DNA of 64,000 nt, from positions 1-64,000 of the forward strand of contig NZ_FQXR01000008.1 of NCBI RefSeq assembly GCF_900130025.1. Reading direction: 5' to 3'. The notes beneath the pieces are model-generated. The model was not told the origin of the DNA and searched no databases. It saw only the letters and a program-made list of their open reading frames with translations. This document shows, piece by piece, positions 7,544 through 18,276 of the stretch. The number at the start of each line of letters is the position of its first letter. Position 1 is the stretch's first letter. The DNA comes from Sporanaerobacter acetigenes DSM 13106. Lineage in GTDB: Bacteria; Bacillota; Clostridia; Tissierellales; Sporanaerobacteraceae. The position numbers and the translations under genes are program-made.

Positions 7544-8275
7544 ATGGCTACATCAACGGTAAATCTTTGGAAAATGTATGAAGGATTAAAATACAATTTT
7601 TTGTTTAATAATGACATAAATTCCATACATATCCTCCTTAATTTGTATGATCTAGAAGAAAATATAAATAATATATGTCCGAAATATACATGTATAAAAG
7701 ATGTAAAAAGGGGAATTAAATATTTATTAAGATATAGAGAAGACAAAGATTTAGTGACTAATAAAATTGTTTATTTAATACATGAAGATGTAGATAGACT
7801 GGAATTATGTTTTTATTTAGAAGGTTATAAATATGGTTATTATAATAATAAATGGGTAAATATATTAGAGGAGAAGACCCTTAATTATTATACTATAGAA
7901 GAAATTTATAATAAAAAATATTTATTTCAATATAATATAAATGTAGAGGACATAAAGATTATAAAGAATAAATTTGATTTAGAGATTGATTATTTAGAGG
8001 ATAAATGTAAATACATAGAAGGATTAACAGATTATTTTTCTGACCAGATTATAAAAAACAAGATATACAAATTAAACGATTATATAGATAGACAGTTGAA
8101 AATGGACTTTAATTCTTATTCAAGTATAAAAGAAGAAGGGAGTAGGTTTTCACAAGATGAGTTGAATAAACTTTACAACTTAATTGTTAAATATTTATAT
8201 AAAAATGTAATTCAAATATATAAAAATGCAAGTTGGTATGGTTTAAATGATAAAGTTTTAAACAGATATTCATAA
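7544..8275 (+). CDS. Conserved-looking protein, function unknown
   Basis: This is a 243-residue protein that I do not recognise. ATG 7544 is chosen over TTG 7523 because GGGGAGGG sits just upstream of it. The protein is rich in Asn, Lys, Tyr and Ile, has no signal peptide or membrane segment, and has Cys residues near 46 and 52 (NICPKYTC) with another near 90. Much of the second half is predicted helical and Lys/Asp-rich (DYIDRQLKMDF, QDELNKLYNLIVKYLY). It is preceded by a terminator and by a TATAAT at 7446-7451 that could be a -10 element. The CBS-ACT gene follows after 63 bases, perhaps in the same transcript. Confidence 0.6.
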   Translation: MATSTVNLWKMYEGLKYNFLFNNDINSIHILLNLYDLEENINNICPKYTCIKDVKRGIKYLLRYREDKDLVTNKIVYLIHEDVDRLELCFYLEGYKYGYYNNKWVNILEEKTLNYYTIEEIYNKKYLFQYNINVEDIKIIKNKFDLEIDYLEDKCKYIEGLTDYFSDQIIKNKIYKLNDYIDRQLKMDFNSYSSIKEEGSRFSQDELNKLYNLIVKYLYKNVIQIYKNASWYGLNDKVLNRYS

Positions 8276-8338
8276 TTTTGAAGGAATTTTGGGATGAGTA
8301 TTGAATAATATCTAATATCATGAAAGGGGGCTTTATAA

Positions 8339-8971
8339 ATGTATGTAAGAAATCATATGTTAGCAAAAAATAAGTTGACAACAGTTGATGTCAATGAAAG
8401 TATTGGAAGTGCTTTGGAAAAAATCGGGAAGGGGGATTTTTTATCTTTACCTGTATTTGACGGAGTAGAATTTAAAGGAATTCTGATGAAAGAAGGAATT
8501 TATAGGCATTATTTTGAAACTGGTTGTATGGATAAAGCTAAATTTTTAAATGAAGTTAAAGTCAAAGATTTGTATATAGATAAATATAAATCTATACTTG
8601 ACAGTGAATTGATTGAGAATGCTTCATATTTATTAAATGAATTTAGAACACCATTTTTGCCGGTGTTTGATTCAAATAACAATTTCGTAGGTATTTTGAC
8701 TCACACTGCTATTTTTGATGCTTTTTCAGAGATATTTGGTCTTGGAAAAGGCACTAGAATTATGGTGAATTTGTTTGATATACCTGGTCAAATTGCAAAG
8801 CTAACAGAAGTTATAAGAAGAGAAAATGTGAATATCATGAACTTAGCGGTAATGGATGCTAAAGTATTAGATGTATATAAAGTAGTCATAAGGGTTGATT
8901 CAGAAGATGTAGAAGATTTAGTCGATAAGATAGAAAAATCAGGATTCAAGATTGCAGGTATAGTTAAATAA
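8339..8971 (+). CDS. CBS domain pair plus ACT domain protein (AcuB-like)
   Basis: This 210-residue cytoplasmic protein has two CBS motifs spanning about residues 1-128 (LPVFDGVEFKGILM and FLPVFDSNNNFVGILT) and an ACT domain from about 138 (MVNLFDIPGQIAKLTEVIRR). This layout is that of AcuB-type proteins, in which CBS pairs bind adenine nucleotides and ACT domains bind small ligands such as amino acids. The regulated target is not apparent from neighbours. The RBS GAAAGGGGG is strong. Confidence 0.85.
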   Translation: MYVRNHMLAKNKLTTVDVNESIGSALEKIGKGDFLSLPVFDGVEFKGILMKEGIYRHYFETGCMDKAKFLNEVKVKDLYIDKYKSILDSELIENASYLLNEFRTPFLPVFDSNNNFVGILTHTAIFDAFSEIFGLGKGTRIMVNLFDIPGQIAKLTEVIRRENVNIMNLAVMDAKVLDVYKVVIRVDSEDVEDLVDKIEKSGFKIAGIVK

Positions 8972-9039
8972 AATAAAAATGTATAAATATTTTTAAATTG
9001 GCAAAAATATCCCTCTAGATAGTATTGGAGGGATATTTT

Positions 9040-9636
9040 ATGAAAAGGAGATATATATTTCTCGTTTTTATAGTGTGTTTAACTATGTTTTTAATAAGTT
9101 TCTATTATGGCTATCGTTTTACTGGTAAAAATATAAATAAGAGGCCTGATGTTCGCAATGAGTGGATATTTGAAAACTCAATAGATAAATCTAATGATTT
9201 AGAGATAGTAAAAGAAGATATGAGGGTTTCACCAAATACTATTGTAGAAAAAAATATATATTATACACAATGCAATCATACCTTGAAAGATAAATCCAAA
9301 GCTGATGGGAAAATAATAAATATGACGGAAAAGGAATATAAAGATTATATGAATAAAAACTATCCAAGTGTGGATATAGTTTCTTTTTCTGTGGAAAATA
9401 TTGTGTTAAGAGAAGAACGAAATTATCTTTGCCCAAATCATTATATAATTGGTGAGTCAGATGGGAAAATAGCTATATTTAAAATAGGCGACAATGGAGA
9501 AAAAATATTGAGTAAGGTCTATAAAGATTATCCACTGTCTTTACTTAAAGAAATTGATCAAAAAAAGCTAAAGGAAGGGATAGTTATTGACAGTGAAGAG
9601 GAACTTTCTGATGTTTTAGAAAATTTTATTAGTTGA
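9040..9636 (+). CDS. BofC C-terminal domain protein
   Basis: This 198-residue protein has one N-terminal membrane helix (about residues 5-25) and an external domain. The last 65 residues (HYIIGESDGKIAIFKIGDNG, LLKEIDQKKLKEGI, ELSDVLENFIS) match the BofC C-terminal domain. In Bacillus, BofC acts in the intermembrane space of the forespore and restrains the SpoIVB signal that activates SigK. The BofC N-terminal domain is not evident. It sits just upstream of ruvC, as bofC sits beside ruvA in B. subtilis, which supports the assignment. ATG 9040 is chosen because GGAGGGAT precedes it; TTG 9025 has no RBS. Confidence 0.75.
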   Translation: MKRRYIFLVFIVCLTMFLISFYYGYRFTGKNINKRPDVRNEWIFENSIDKSNDLEIVKEDMRVSPNTIVEKNIYYTQCNHTLKDKSKADGKIINMTEKEYKDYMNKNYPSVDIVSFSVENIVLREERNYLCPNHYIIGESDGKIAIFKIGDNGEKILSKVYKDYPLSLLKEIDQKKLKEGIVIDSEEELSDVLENFIS

Positions 9637-9680
9637 TTAAAAAGACTAAGTTGGTTTAGCTGGCTTAGTCTTTTTAATTA
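9636..9680 (+). terminator. Intrinsic terminator
   Basis: ATTAAAAAGACTAAG (9636-9650) pairs with CTTAGTCTTTTTAAT (9664-9678). The T-run lies within the 3' arm. It separates the BofC_C gene from ruvC. Confidence 0.88.
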
Positions 9681-9724
9681 AATATGTTAAAATAGAATGA
9701 GAAAACTTTTGAAAGGAGACAAAT

Positions 9725-10219
9725 ATGATTATTTTAGGAATAGACCCAGGAATAGCTATTGTAGGATATGGGCTCATAGAATGCAAAGGAAATAAATTTA
9801 ATGCTATAGAATATGGAGCAATAACTACAGATTCAAAATGCCCTTTTCCTTATAGAATAAAAACAATATATGAAGAGATGATATCGTTGATAGACAAATA
9901 TAATCCTACAGATTTAGCTGTAGAGGAGTTGTTTTTTAATAAGAATGTGAAGACGGCCATAAAAGTTGGACAAGCAAGGGGGGTGGAAATACTAGCTGCA
10001 GTCAACAAAGGAGTAAATATATATGAATATACACCTTTACAGATAAAACAGGGAGTAGTAGGCTATGGTAGAGCAGATAAAAAACAAGTTCAAGAGATGG
10101 TTAAGATGCTACTTAATTTGAAAGATATACCTAAACCAGATGATGTTGCAGATGCACTAGCAGTAGCACTATGTCATGGAAGTAGTTTGAAATTCAAAGA
10201 AATGTTTAGAATGAGATGA
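9725..10219 (+). CDS. ruvC: Crossover junction endodeoxyribonuclease RuvC
   Basis: RuvC cuts Holliday junctions symmetrically during recombinational repair. The 164-residue length is standard. The acidic catalytic residues are visible: Asp7 in GIDPG, a Glu in the VEELFFN stretch near 68, and Asp residues in [11 protein letters not shown] near 138-142. It starts at ATG after GAAAGGAG and begins the ruvC-ruvA-ruvB run. A possible extended -10 (TGTTAAAAT at 9685-9693) lies upstream, just after the terminator. Confidence 0.97.
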   Translation: MIILGIDPGIAIVGYGLIECKGNKFNAIEYGAITTDSKCPFPYRIKTIYEEMISLIDKYNPTDLAVEELFFNKNVKTAIKVGQARGVEILAAVNKGVNIYEYTPLQIKQGVVGYGRADKKQVQEMVKMLLNLKDIPKPDDVADALAVALCHGSSLKFKEMFRMR

Positions 10220-10232
10220 TAGGGGTGTTTTT

Positions 10233-10814
10233 ATGTATGATTATATACTGGGAGAAGTAGTAGAAATAAGGGAAGATTATTTGGTTCTTGACAATAATGG
10301 AATTGGATATAAAATATATACATCTAAAAATTCTCTATCAACTTTAGTTGATAAGGAACGTGTAAAAATATATATATATTTCAATTTAAGAGAAGATGGC
10401 ATATTTCTTTATGGATTTTTAACTAAAGAAGAGTTAAATATGTTTGAATTGTTACTTTTGGTGTCTAAAATAGGACCTAAGATAGGAATAGGTATACTTT
10501 CTACATTGAGTCCAAATGAAATTAAATTAGCCATAATTAATAATGATGTAGATTCTCTATGTAAGGCACCGGGAATTGGAAAGAAAACTGCAAATAGAAT
10601 AATACTTGAATTAAAAGATAGAATAGATGATAATATAAATATTGACGATACTTTAGATTTTATAGATGATACTAATGTAGAAGAAGCTATACGTGCATTA
10701 TGTGCATTAGGATATACAAAGAAGGAAATAGATGAAGTGATTTGTAAAATAGATATAAAAGACTTGACGACAGAAGATATAATAAAATCTGTTTTGAAAA
10801 GAATGTCTAAATAA
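10233..10814 (+). CDS. ruvA: Holliday junction branch migration protein RuvA
   Basis: RuvA binds the four-way junction as a tetramer and loads RuvB. The 193 residues show the N-terminal OB fold ([30 protein letters not shown]), the helix-hairpin-helix pair ([17 protein letters not shown] and [20 protein letters not shown]), and the C-terminal RuvB-contact domain ([13 protein letters not shown]). It lies 13 bases after ruvC and 20 before ruvB. Confidence 0.97.
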   Translation: MYDYILGEVVEIREDYLVLDNNGIGYKIYTSKNSLSTLVDKERVKIYIYFNLREDGIFLYGFLTKEELNMFELLLLVSKIGPKIGIGILSTLSPNEIKLAIINNDVDSLCKAPGIGKKTANRIILELKDRIDDNINIDDTLDFIDDTNVEEAIRALCALGYTKKEIDEVICKIDIKDLTTEDIIKSVLKRMSK

Positions 10815-10834
10815 AAAGGAAAGGTATTGATATT

Positions 10835-11845
10835 ATGAATGATGTTGAGAATAGGATTGTTGCTGGGTCTTTGAGAGTGGAAGATGCAGAAAATGATATT
10901 TCATTGAGGCCAAAGTGGATAGATGAATATATTGGACAAGATAAAGTAAAACGTAAGCTAAATATTTTTATAAGAGCTGCAAAGGAAAGAAGAGAACCAC
11001 TAGATCATGTTCTTCTATATGGTCCTCCAGGATTGGGTAAAACTACATTGGCAAATATTATTGCCAATGAAATGGGGGTTAATATAAGAGTTACTTCAGG
11101 TCCTGCAATTGAAAGGCCAGGAGATTTAGCTAGCATTTTAACCAATTTAGCAGAAGATGATGTTTTATTCATAGATGAAATACATAGACTAAATAGAAGT
11201 GTAGAAGAAATATTGTATCCTGCTATGGAGGATTTTGCATTAGATATAATCATAGGCAAAGGTCCCAGTGCAAGATCTGTACGACTAGACTTGTCAAAGT
11301 TTACATTAATAGGTGCTACCACAAGAGCAGGCTTATTGACGTCTCCTCTTAGAGATAGATTTGGGGTTATATTAAACCTTGATTTATATGATATGGAAGA
11401 TTTAATGAAAATAATTGAGAGATCAGCTGGAATTTTAAATATAAAAATTGAAAGTAAGGGTGCTTTAGAAATTGCAAAACGCTCTAGGGGTACTCCACGA
11501 ATTGCTAATAGACTCTTAAAAAGAGTTAGGGATTATGCTCAAGTGGTAGAAGATGGAATTATAACTGAAGAGGTTGCTAAAAGTGCCCTTAAGATGTTGG
11601 AAATAGATGAGTTAGGGTTGGACAATGTGGATAAGAAAATAATTTTAACCATGATCGAAAATTTTTGTGGGGGACCAGTGGGATTAGATACTATTTCTGC
11701 AGCTACAGGAGAAGAAAAAACTACTATAGAAGATGTCTATGAGCCTTATTTGCTGCAAATAGGATTTATCAATAGAACTCCTAGGGGTAGAATAGTTACA
11801 AAAAAGGCTTATGCTCACTTCAATATTCCTTATGATGAAGAATAG
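10835..11845 (+). CDS. ruvB: Holliday junction branch migration ATPase RuvB
   Basis: RuvB is the AAA+ motor that drives branch migration with RuvA. The 336-residue protein has Walker [10 protein letters not shown] at 63-71, Walker B LFIDEIHR near 110, sensor 1 GATTRAG near 160, the arginine-finger region SPLRDRFG, and the C-terminal winged helix ([26 protein letters not shown]). All key residues are present. Confidence 0.98.
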   Translation: MNDVENRIVAGSLRVEDAENDISLRPKWIDEYIGQDKVKRKLNIFIRAAKERREPLDHVLLYGPPGLGKTTLANIIANEMGVNIRVTSGPAIERPGDLASILTNLAEDDVLFIDEIHRLNRSVEEILYPAMEDFALDIIIGKGPSARSVRLDLSKFTLIGATTRAGLLTSPLRDRFGVILNLDLYDMEDLMKIIERSAGILNIKIESKGALEIAKRSRGTPRIANRLLKRVRDYAQVVEDGIITEEVAKSALKMLEIDELGLDNVDKKIILTMIENFCGGPVGLDTISAATGEEKTTIEDVYEPYLLQIGFINRTPRGRIVTKKAYAHFNIPYDEE

Positions 11846-11856
11846 AGGTGTAGAAT

Positions 11857-12066
11857 GTGGATTTTATGGGAAGAACATTGATAACAATTGGAGTAGTTTT
11901 ATTAATTATAGGTGGAATCATGATATTGGGGGAAAAAGTTGGGCTCGGGAAGTTGCCAGGAGATATTTTTATTCAAAAAGGTAATTTTACTTTTTTCTTT
12001 CCTATTGTATCTTCAATTGTTATAAGTTTAATACTTACTTTAATATTAAATTTATTTAGAAGATAA
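11857..12066 (+). CDS. DUF2905 family small membrane protein
   Basis: This 69-residue protein has two membrane helices separated by the conserved loop LGKLPGDIFIQKGNFTFFFP, the hallmark of DUF2905. Its function is unknown. It commonly follows ruvB in clostridia, as here. GTG 11857 lies six bases after the GAGGTG of the RBS, the spacing used by most genes in this window, so it is preferred to ATG 11866. Confidence 0.85.
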   Translation: MDFMGRTLITIGVVLLIIGGIMILGEKVGLGKLPGDIFIQKGNFTFFFPIVSSIVISLILTLILNLFRR

Positions 12067-12082
12067 GAGGAGATGTATTTAT

Positions 12083-13462
12083 TTGAAGAAAATACTGTTC
12101 TTTTTAATGGTATTGCTACTTGTTATTAATATTAATTGTACAAGTTCTTATGCAAAAGATATGTACAATGATGAATATATAAAGGTAAAATTACAAAGAC
12201 CTATTAAATCAAATAATTGTATAAGTTTAAAAAGTGAAAATGGGTTTGTTATTTCTTCTTTTGATGGTTATTTAAAAGAGATGGACAAGCTTATAGTAAA
12301 TGAGATAATCTTAACCTTAGGAGATAATGATAGCATTTCTATAAAAGATAAAAACGATTATATATTGTATTCCTTTGGCAATAATGATAATATATATATC
12401 TCTTCTATAGATGAATTTGAACCAATTGTTAAAGTTGAAAATGATAGCTATAGAGACTATTTAACTTTTGTACGAAATGAAAATAAAATAGATGTTATAA
12501 ATTATGTTTCTCTTAATCACTATTTATATGGTGTGGTTTCCAGAGAGATGCCTTCAACTTTTCCGTTAGAATCATTAAAAGCTCAAGCGATAGCATCCAG
12601 AACTTTTGCACTTAAGAATATGAATAAACATATAAAAGAGGGCTATAATTTATGTGATTCTACTGATTGTCAAGTATATGGTGGATATGATAGTGAAACT
12701 GAAATAACAAATAGAGCTGTTGACGAGACTAGTGGTATAGTATTAAAATATAACAATGAGCTTATAGAGGCAAGTTACCATTCCAACAGTGGTGGGTATA
12801 CAGAAGATAGTTCTAATGTATGGGGAACATCGTATCCATACTTAAGGGCTGTGGAAGATGAGTTCTCAATAGGTTTACCCAATAGCAATTGGCAGATAAT
12901 ATTGTCTAGTAGTGATATTCGAAATAAGCTTTTAAAAAATAATATCAATATAGGAGATATAATATCATTAAATTCTATTGAAATATCGGAGAATGGAAGA
13001 GTTGTTAAACTAAAGATTGTTGGGACAAAGGGTGAAATTGTATTAGAAAAGGATAAGATAAGACAAGTATTTGGGTATAGCGATATTAAAAGTAATTGGT
13101 TTGATATAAGAAAAATTGATGGAAACAATTTAGATAATGTTATAGAAGAAGTATATGTTATGGATGCAATAAAAACGGTTAAAATAAAATTAAATGATTC
13201 CTATGCTACTAGTGGAGAAAAGGCAAAAATTTTTTCTAATAGAGAGGGTTTTAAGAGAATTGTTACTGATAAAGGAATCGAAGATATAAATAAAGCTCAA
13301 GCTTTAAATGGTAGCCCACAATTTGTCATAGAAGGAAAGGGTTATGGTCATGGTGTTGGAATGAGCCAGTGGGGAGCTAAAAAAATGGGAGAACTAGGAT
13401 ATACCCATGATGAAATCCTTAAGCATTATTATAGTGGAGTAGAGTTGACTACATTGTATTAG
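12083..13462 (+). CDS. SpoIID/LytB domain protein
   Basis: This 459-residue secreted protein has a signal peptide (first 25 residues) and a SpoIID domain: [39 protein letters not shown], and the C-terminal [18 protein letters not shown]. SpoIID is the transglycosylase that, with SpoIIP, thins peptidoglycan during forespore engulfment. Paralogues (LytB type) act on vegetative wall. This copy is inside the ruv-queA operon rather than the usual spoIID locus, so it may be the paralogue rather than SpoIID itself. It starts at TTG after AGAGGAGA. Confidence 0.87.
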   Translation: MKKILFFLMVLLLVININCTSSYAKDMYNDEYIKVKLQRPIKSNNCISLKSENGFVISSFDGYLKEMDKLIVNEIILTLGDNDSISIKDKNDYILYSFGNNDNIYISSIDEFEPIVKVENDSYRDYLTFVRNENKIDVINYVSLNHYLYGVVSREMPSTFPLESLKAQAIASRTFALKNMNKHIKEGYNLCDSTDCQVYGGYDSETEITNRAVDETSGIVLKYNNELIEASYHSNSGGYTEDSSNVWGTSYPYLRAVEDEFSIGLPNSNWQIILSSSDIRNKLLKNNINIGDIISLNSIEISENGRVVKLKIVGTKGEIVLEKDKIRQVFGYSDIKSNWFDIRKIDGNNLDNVIEEVYVMDAIKTVKIKLNDSYATSGEKAKIFSNREGFKRIVTDKGIEDINKAQALNGSPQFVIEGKGYGHGVGMSQWGAKKMGELGYTHDEILKHYYSGVELTTLY

Positions 13463-13476
13463 TAAAGGATGATTAT

Positions 13477-15629
<2,153 letters not shown>

Positions 15630-15694
15630 TAAAATTAAGAAGGATTTATTATATTTTTATTGAATAATAAAATAGAACAAAGGAGGGAAAGATT

Positions 15695-16039
15695 TTGACA
15701 GCACAACAAATGCAAAGTCTAATTTTACCAATAGCGTTTTTAGTGATTTTTTATTTTCTAGCCATAAGACCTCAACAAAAAAAGGAAAAAGAAATAAGAC
15801 AGATGAGGGAGAGCTTAAGTAATGGTGATGAGATAATTACCATTGGAGGAATTTATGGGAAAATAGTAAAGGTAAAAGAAGATATTTTGACAATTGAAGT
15901 AGGTTCTGACAAGACAAAGTTAGATATTACCAAGTGGGCAGTTGGTAGTGTTATTAACAAGAAAGAAACAAAAAAAGGCACAGAAAAAAACGACAAAGAA
16001 GAAACAAAAAACGATTCAAATGAAAAAGATGACAAATAA
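15695..16039 (+). CDS. yajC: Preprotein translocase subunit YajC
   Basis: YajC is a small SecDF-associated membrane protein. The 114 residues have one N-terminal helix (about 8-25), the family signature FYFLAIRPQQKKEKE, GDEIITIGGIYGKI, and a long Lys/Glu/Asp-rich tail. The tail, about 30 residues, is longer than in many homologues and probably disordered. TTG 15695 follows AGGAGGGAAAG. It ends the ruv-queA-tgt operon at a terminator. Confidence 0.95.
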   Translation: MTAQQMQSLILPIAFLVIFYFLAIRPQQKKEKEIRQMRESLSNGDEIITIGGIYGKIVKVKEDILTIEVGSDKTKLDITKWAVGSVINKKETKKGTEKNDKEETKNDSNEKDDK

Positions 16040-16045
16040 TTTTTT

Positions 16046-16093
16046 AAAAAAGGCTTCCTTGATTTTTAATGTTTTCATTGGAAGCTTTTTTTA
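16046..16093 (+). terminator. Intrinsic terminator
   Basis: AAAAAGGCTTCC before 16058 pairs with GGAAGCTTTTTTT from 16080. A long T-rich loop separates the arms. It closes the operon that ends with yajC. Confidence 0.85.
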
Positions 16094-16165
16094 TTGTTTG
16101 TATTTTGTAATAAATTTCACTATTTCGAAATAAACATTCATTATAGAGTGTAGGAGGTGAAATTT

Positions 16166-16543
16166 ATGGAAATCAAAAAAACTGATTATATACGTTATAT
16201 TCTCAAGGGTTTAGCTGTTTCTTATATAATTACATTTGCTATGATTTTAATAATATCATTGCTATTAACTTATACATCACTTAAAGAAAGTACTATTCCT
16301 ATAATAAATACTATAGCAATGATAGGGAGTATTGTCTGTGGTTCTATATATTTAACTTTAAATACAGGAGAAAAAGGCTGGCTAAATGGAATGTTAATTG
16401 GGTTTTTATATTTTTTGATACTTTTAATTTTAAATAAGACTTTTATAAAAACTTTTAGTTTTAATACCTACTCATTTTCTAAATTGATGATCTCTTTAGT
16501 CACAGGTATAATTGGAGGCATGATTGGTATCAATTTAAAATAG
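16166..16543 (+). CDS. TIGR04086-type four-helix membrane protein
   Basis: This 125-residue protein has four hydrophobic segments (about 15-37, 42-62, 70-87, 98-120) joined by short loops, and no large soluble part. This resembles the TIGR04086/YrzE family found in sporulating Firmicutes, often near yajC and the SCIFF genes. Its function is unknown. ATG 16166 is used because the GTG at 16157 is part of the RBS AGGAGGTG. Confidence 0.75.
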   Translation: MEIKKTDYIRYILKGLAVSYIITFAMILIISLLLTYTSLKESTIPIINTIAMIGSIVCGSIYLTLNTGEKGWLNGMLIGFLYFLILLILNKTFIKTFSFNTYSFSKLMISLVTGIIGGMIGINLK

Positions 16544-16546
16544 AAC

Positions 16547-16575
16547 TTTAAATATGAGCTGTTTTATGGTATAAT
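16547..16575 (+). promoter_or_regulatory. Probable promoter of the SCIFF gene
   Basis: A perfect TATAAT at 16570-16575 carries the extended -10 TG (16567-16568). The -35 region at 16547-16552 (TTTAAA) is weak. It lies 40 bases before the SCIFF start codon. Confidence 0.6.
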
Positions 16576-16615
16576 TTATGAAGTATAAATTCAACAAAAA
16601 AGGAGGCCTTTTAGA

Positions 16616-16756
16616 ATGAAGCACATTAAAACTATTGGAGGAAGAAATTTAAAAGAAACAATAGCTAAAGGTGGATGCGGAGAATGCCAAACTTCTTGCC
16701 AATCAGCTTGTAAGACTTCTTGTACTGTTGGAAACCAAAAGTGCGAGAACAAATAG
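16616..16756 (+). CDS. scfA: SCIFF precursor peptide (six cysteines in forty-five)
   Basis: This 46-residue ribosomal peptide has six cysteines at residues 21, 24, 28, 32, 36 and 43 (core pattern GGCGECQTSC, SACKTSC, CTVGNQKC). That is the SCIFF family, nearly universal in Clostridia. The Lys/Arg-containing N-terminal part is the leader read by the maturase. The radical-SAM enzyme downstream makes thioether cross-links between Cys and a nearby residue, usually Thr; four Thr/Ser positions lie in the core. The physiological role is unknown. It has the very strong RBS AGGAGG. A terminator follows, which should give excess peptide mRNA over maturase mRNA. Confidence 0.95.
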   Translation: MKHIKTIGGRNLKETIAKGGCGECQTSCQSACKTSCTVGNQKCENK

Positions 16757-16762
16757 GACGAT

Positions 16763-16796
16763 AAAAAGGTGGTGGTTAAATCCACTACTTTTTAAT
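16763..16796 (+). terminator. Partial terminator between scfA and scfB
   Basis: AAAAAG at 16763-16768 pairs with CTTTTT at 16788-16793. An inner TGGTGG pairs with CCACTA, and one G is bulged. A T-run ends the stem. Read-through is probably needed to express the maturase, because no clear promoter is visible between them. Confidence 0.8.
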
Positions 16797-16838
16797 TTAT
16801 ACTTTCTTTTTTAGAGGAAAAGTAGTAGGAGGAATTTT

Positions 16839-18212
16839 ATGTTAGATACAAAAAAAATCCACAAATTTTATTTAAATAATAAATATATTGTACTTGATGT
16901 AAATAGTGGTGCTGTACATGTAGTTGATAAAATAGCTTACGATTTAATTGATTTTTGCGAAGATACAAGTTTAGAGGATATAGAAAATATATTTAAGGAC
17001 AAGTATTCTAAAAATGATATTTATGAAGCCTATGATGAAATAGTCAAGCTAAAAGAAGAAGGGCTTCTTTTTTCAGAAGGAGTAGATTTAAGTGGCATTA
17101 GCTATAACAGTCAAAATGTAGTAAAAGCACTTTGCCTTCATGTTGCCCATGATTGTAACTTAAGATGTAAATACTGTTTTGCATCACAAGGAGACTTTAA
17201 AGGTGAAAGGCTTTTGATGCCTTTAGAGGTGGGTAAAAAAGCATTAGAATTTATAGTGAATTCTTCTGGAAATAGAAGGAACTTAGAAGTTGATTTCTTT
17301 GGTGGAGAGCCGCTTATGAATTTTGATGTGGTAAAAGAGTTAGTTAAGTATGGAAGAGAATTAGAAAAAGAATACAATAAAAGATTTAGATTTACAATAA
17401 CAACTAATGGCGTTTTACTGGATGAAGAAAAAATGAATTTTATAAATGAAAATATGGACAATGTAGTTTTAAGTCTCGACGGCAGAAAAGAAGTAAATGA
17501 TACGATGAGAACGACTGTTTCCGGTGGTGGAAGTTATGATATAATAGTTCCAAAATTCATCGAAATGGCTAAAAAAAGGGAAGACAGAGATTATTTTGTT
17601 CGAGGAACTTTTACAAGAAATAATTTAGATTTTAGTGAAGATATTTTAGAATATTACAAATTAGGATTCGAGAAAGTATCTATGGAGCCTGTAGTTACAG
17701 ATCCCAAAGAAAATTATGCTATAAAAGAAGAAGATTTGGAAATAATCCTTAAGGAATATGAGAAGTTCTCAAAAGAATATATAGAAATCAAAAAAGTGGA
17801 CAAGGACTTTACATTTTTTCATTTCATGATTGATTTAAATCAAGGTCCTTGTATGATAAAGAGATCAGTAGGTTGTGGAGCAGGTTCTGAATATATGGCA
17901 GTTACACCAGAGGGAGATTTGTATCCTTGCCATCAATTTGTTGGTGAAGAAGATTTTAAACTTGGGAATGTATTTGAAGGCATTAAAAATACAACTATAA
18001 GAAATAAGTTCAAAACCTCAAATGTATTTACTAAGGAAGATTGTAAAAATTGTTGGGCAAAGTTCTATTGTAGCGGCGGATGCCATGCAAATGCTTATTA
18101 TTCCAATAAAGATTTTGATAAGCCCTATAAACTTGGCTGTGAAATGGAAAAAAAGAGAATTGAATGTGCTATTTCAATATTAGCTAATTTAGAAGAGCAA
18201 GAAAACATTTAA
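16839..18212 (+). CDS. scfB: Thioether-forming SCIFF peptide maturase (radical SAM/SPASM)
   Basis: ScfB is a radical-SAM enzyme that cross-links the SCIFF peptide. The 457 residues show an N-terminal peptide-binding domain of the RRE type (about 1-85), the AdoMet cluster motif Cys106-x3-Cys110-x2-Cys113 (DCNLRCKYC), FFGGEP, and a C-terminal SPASM domain with the Cys set CGAGSEYM, PCHQF, CKNCWAKFYCSGGC for two auxiliary iron-sulfur clusters. It lies 82 bases after the peptide gene, beyond the partial terminator. Confidence 0.96.
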   Translation: MLDTKKIHKFYLNNKYIVLDVNSGAVHVVDKIAYDLIDFCEDTSLEDIENIFKDKYSKNDIYEAYDEIVKLKEEGLLFSEGVDLSGISYNSQNVVKALCLHVAHDCNLRCKYCFASQGDFKGERLLMPLEVGKKALEFIVNSSGNRRNLEVDFFGGEPLMNFDVVKELVKYGRELEKEYNKRFRFTITTNGVLLDEEKMNFINENMDNVVLSLDGRKEVNDTMRTTVSGGGSYDIIVPKFIEMAKKREDRDYFVRGTFTRNNLDFSEDILEYYKLGFEKVSMEPVVTDPKENYAIKEEDLEIILKEYEKFSKEYIEIKKVDKDFTFFHFMIDLNQGPCMIKRSVGCGAGSEYMAVTPEGDLYPCHQFVGEEDFKLGNVFEGIKNTTIRNKFKTSNVFTKEDCKNCWAKFYCSGGCHANAYYSNKDFDKPYKLGCEMEKKRIECAISILANLEEQENI

Positions 18213-18213
18213 G

Positions 18214-18242
18214 TTGACTATAAAATGAGATAAATATATAAT
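18214..18242 (+). promoter_or_regulatory. SigA-type promoter of secDF
   Basis: TTGACT at 18214-18219 and TATAAT at 18237-18242 are 17 bases apart. The site begins immediately after the scfB stop codon. Confidence 0.8.
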
Positions 18243-18276
18243 TTAATAGTATTAGATATTAGAGGGAGGAAGATGA

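Noticed and set aside
11866-11868. Alternative ATG start for the DUF2905 gene
   Set aside because: The distance from the RBS is too long; GTG 11857 has the spacing seen in neighbours.
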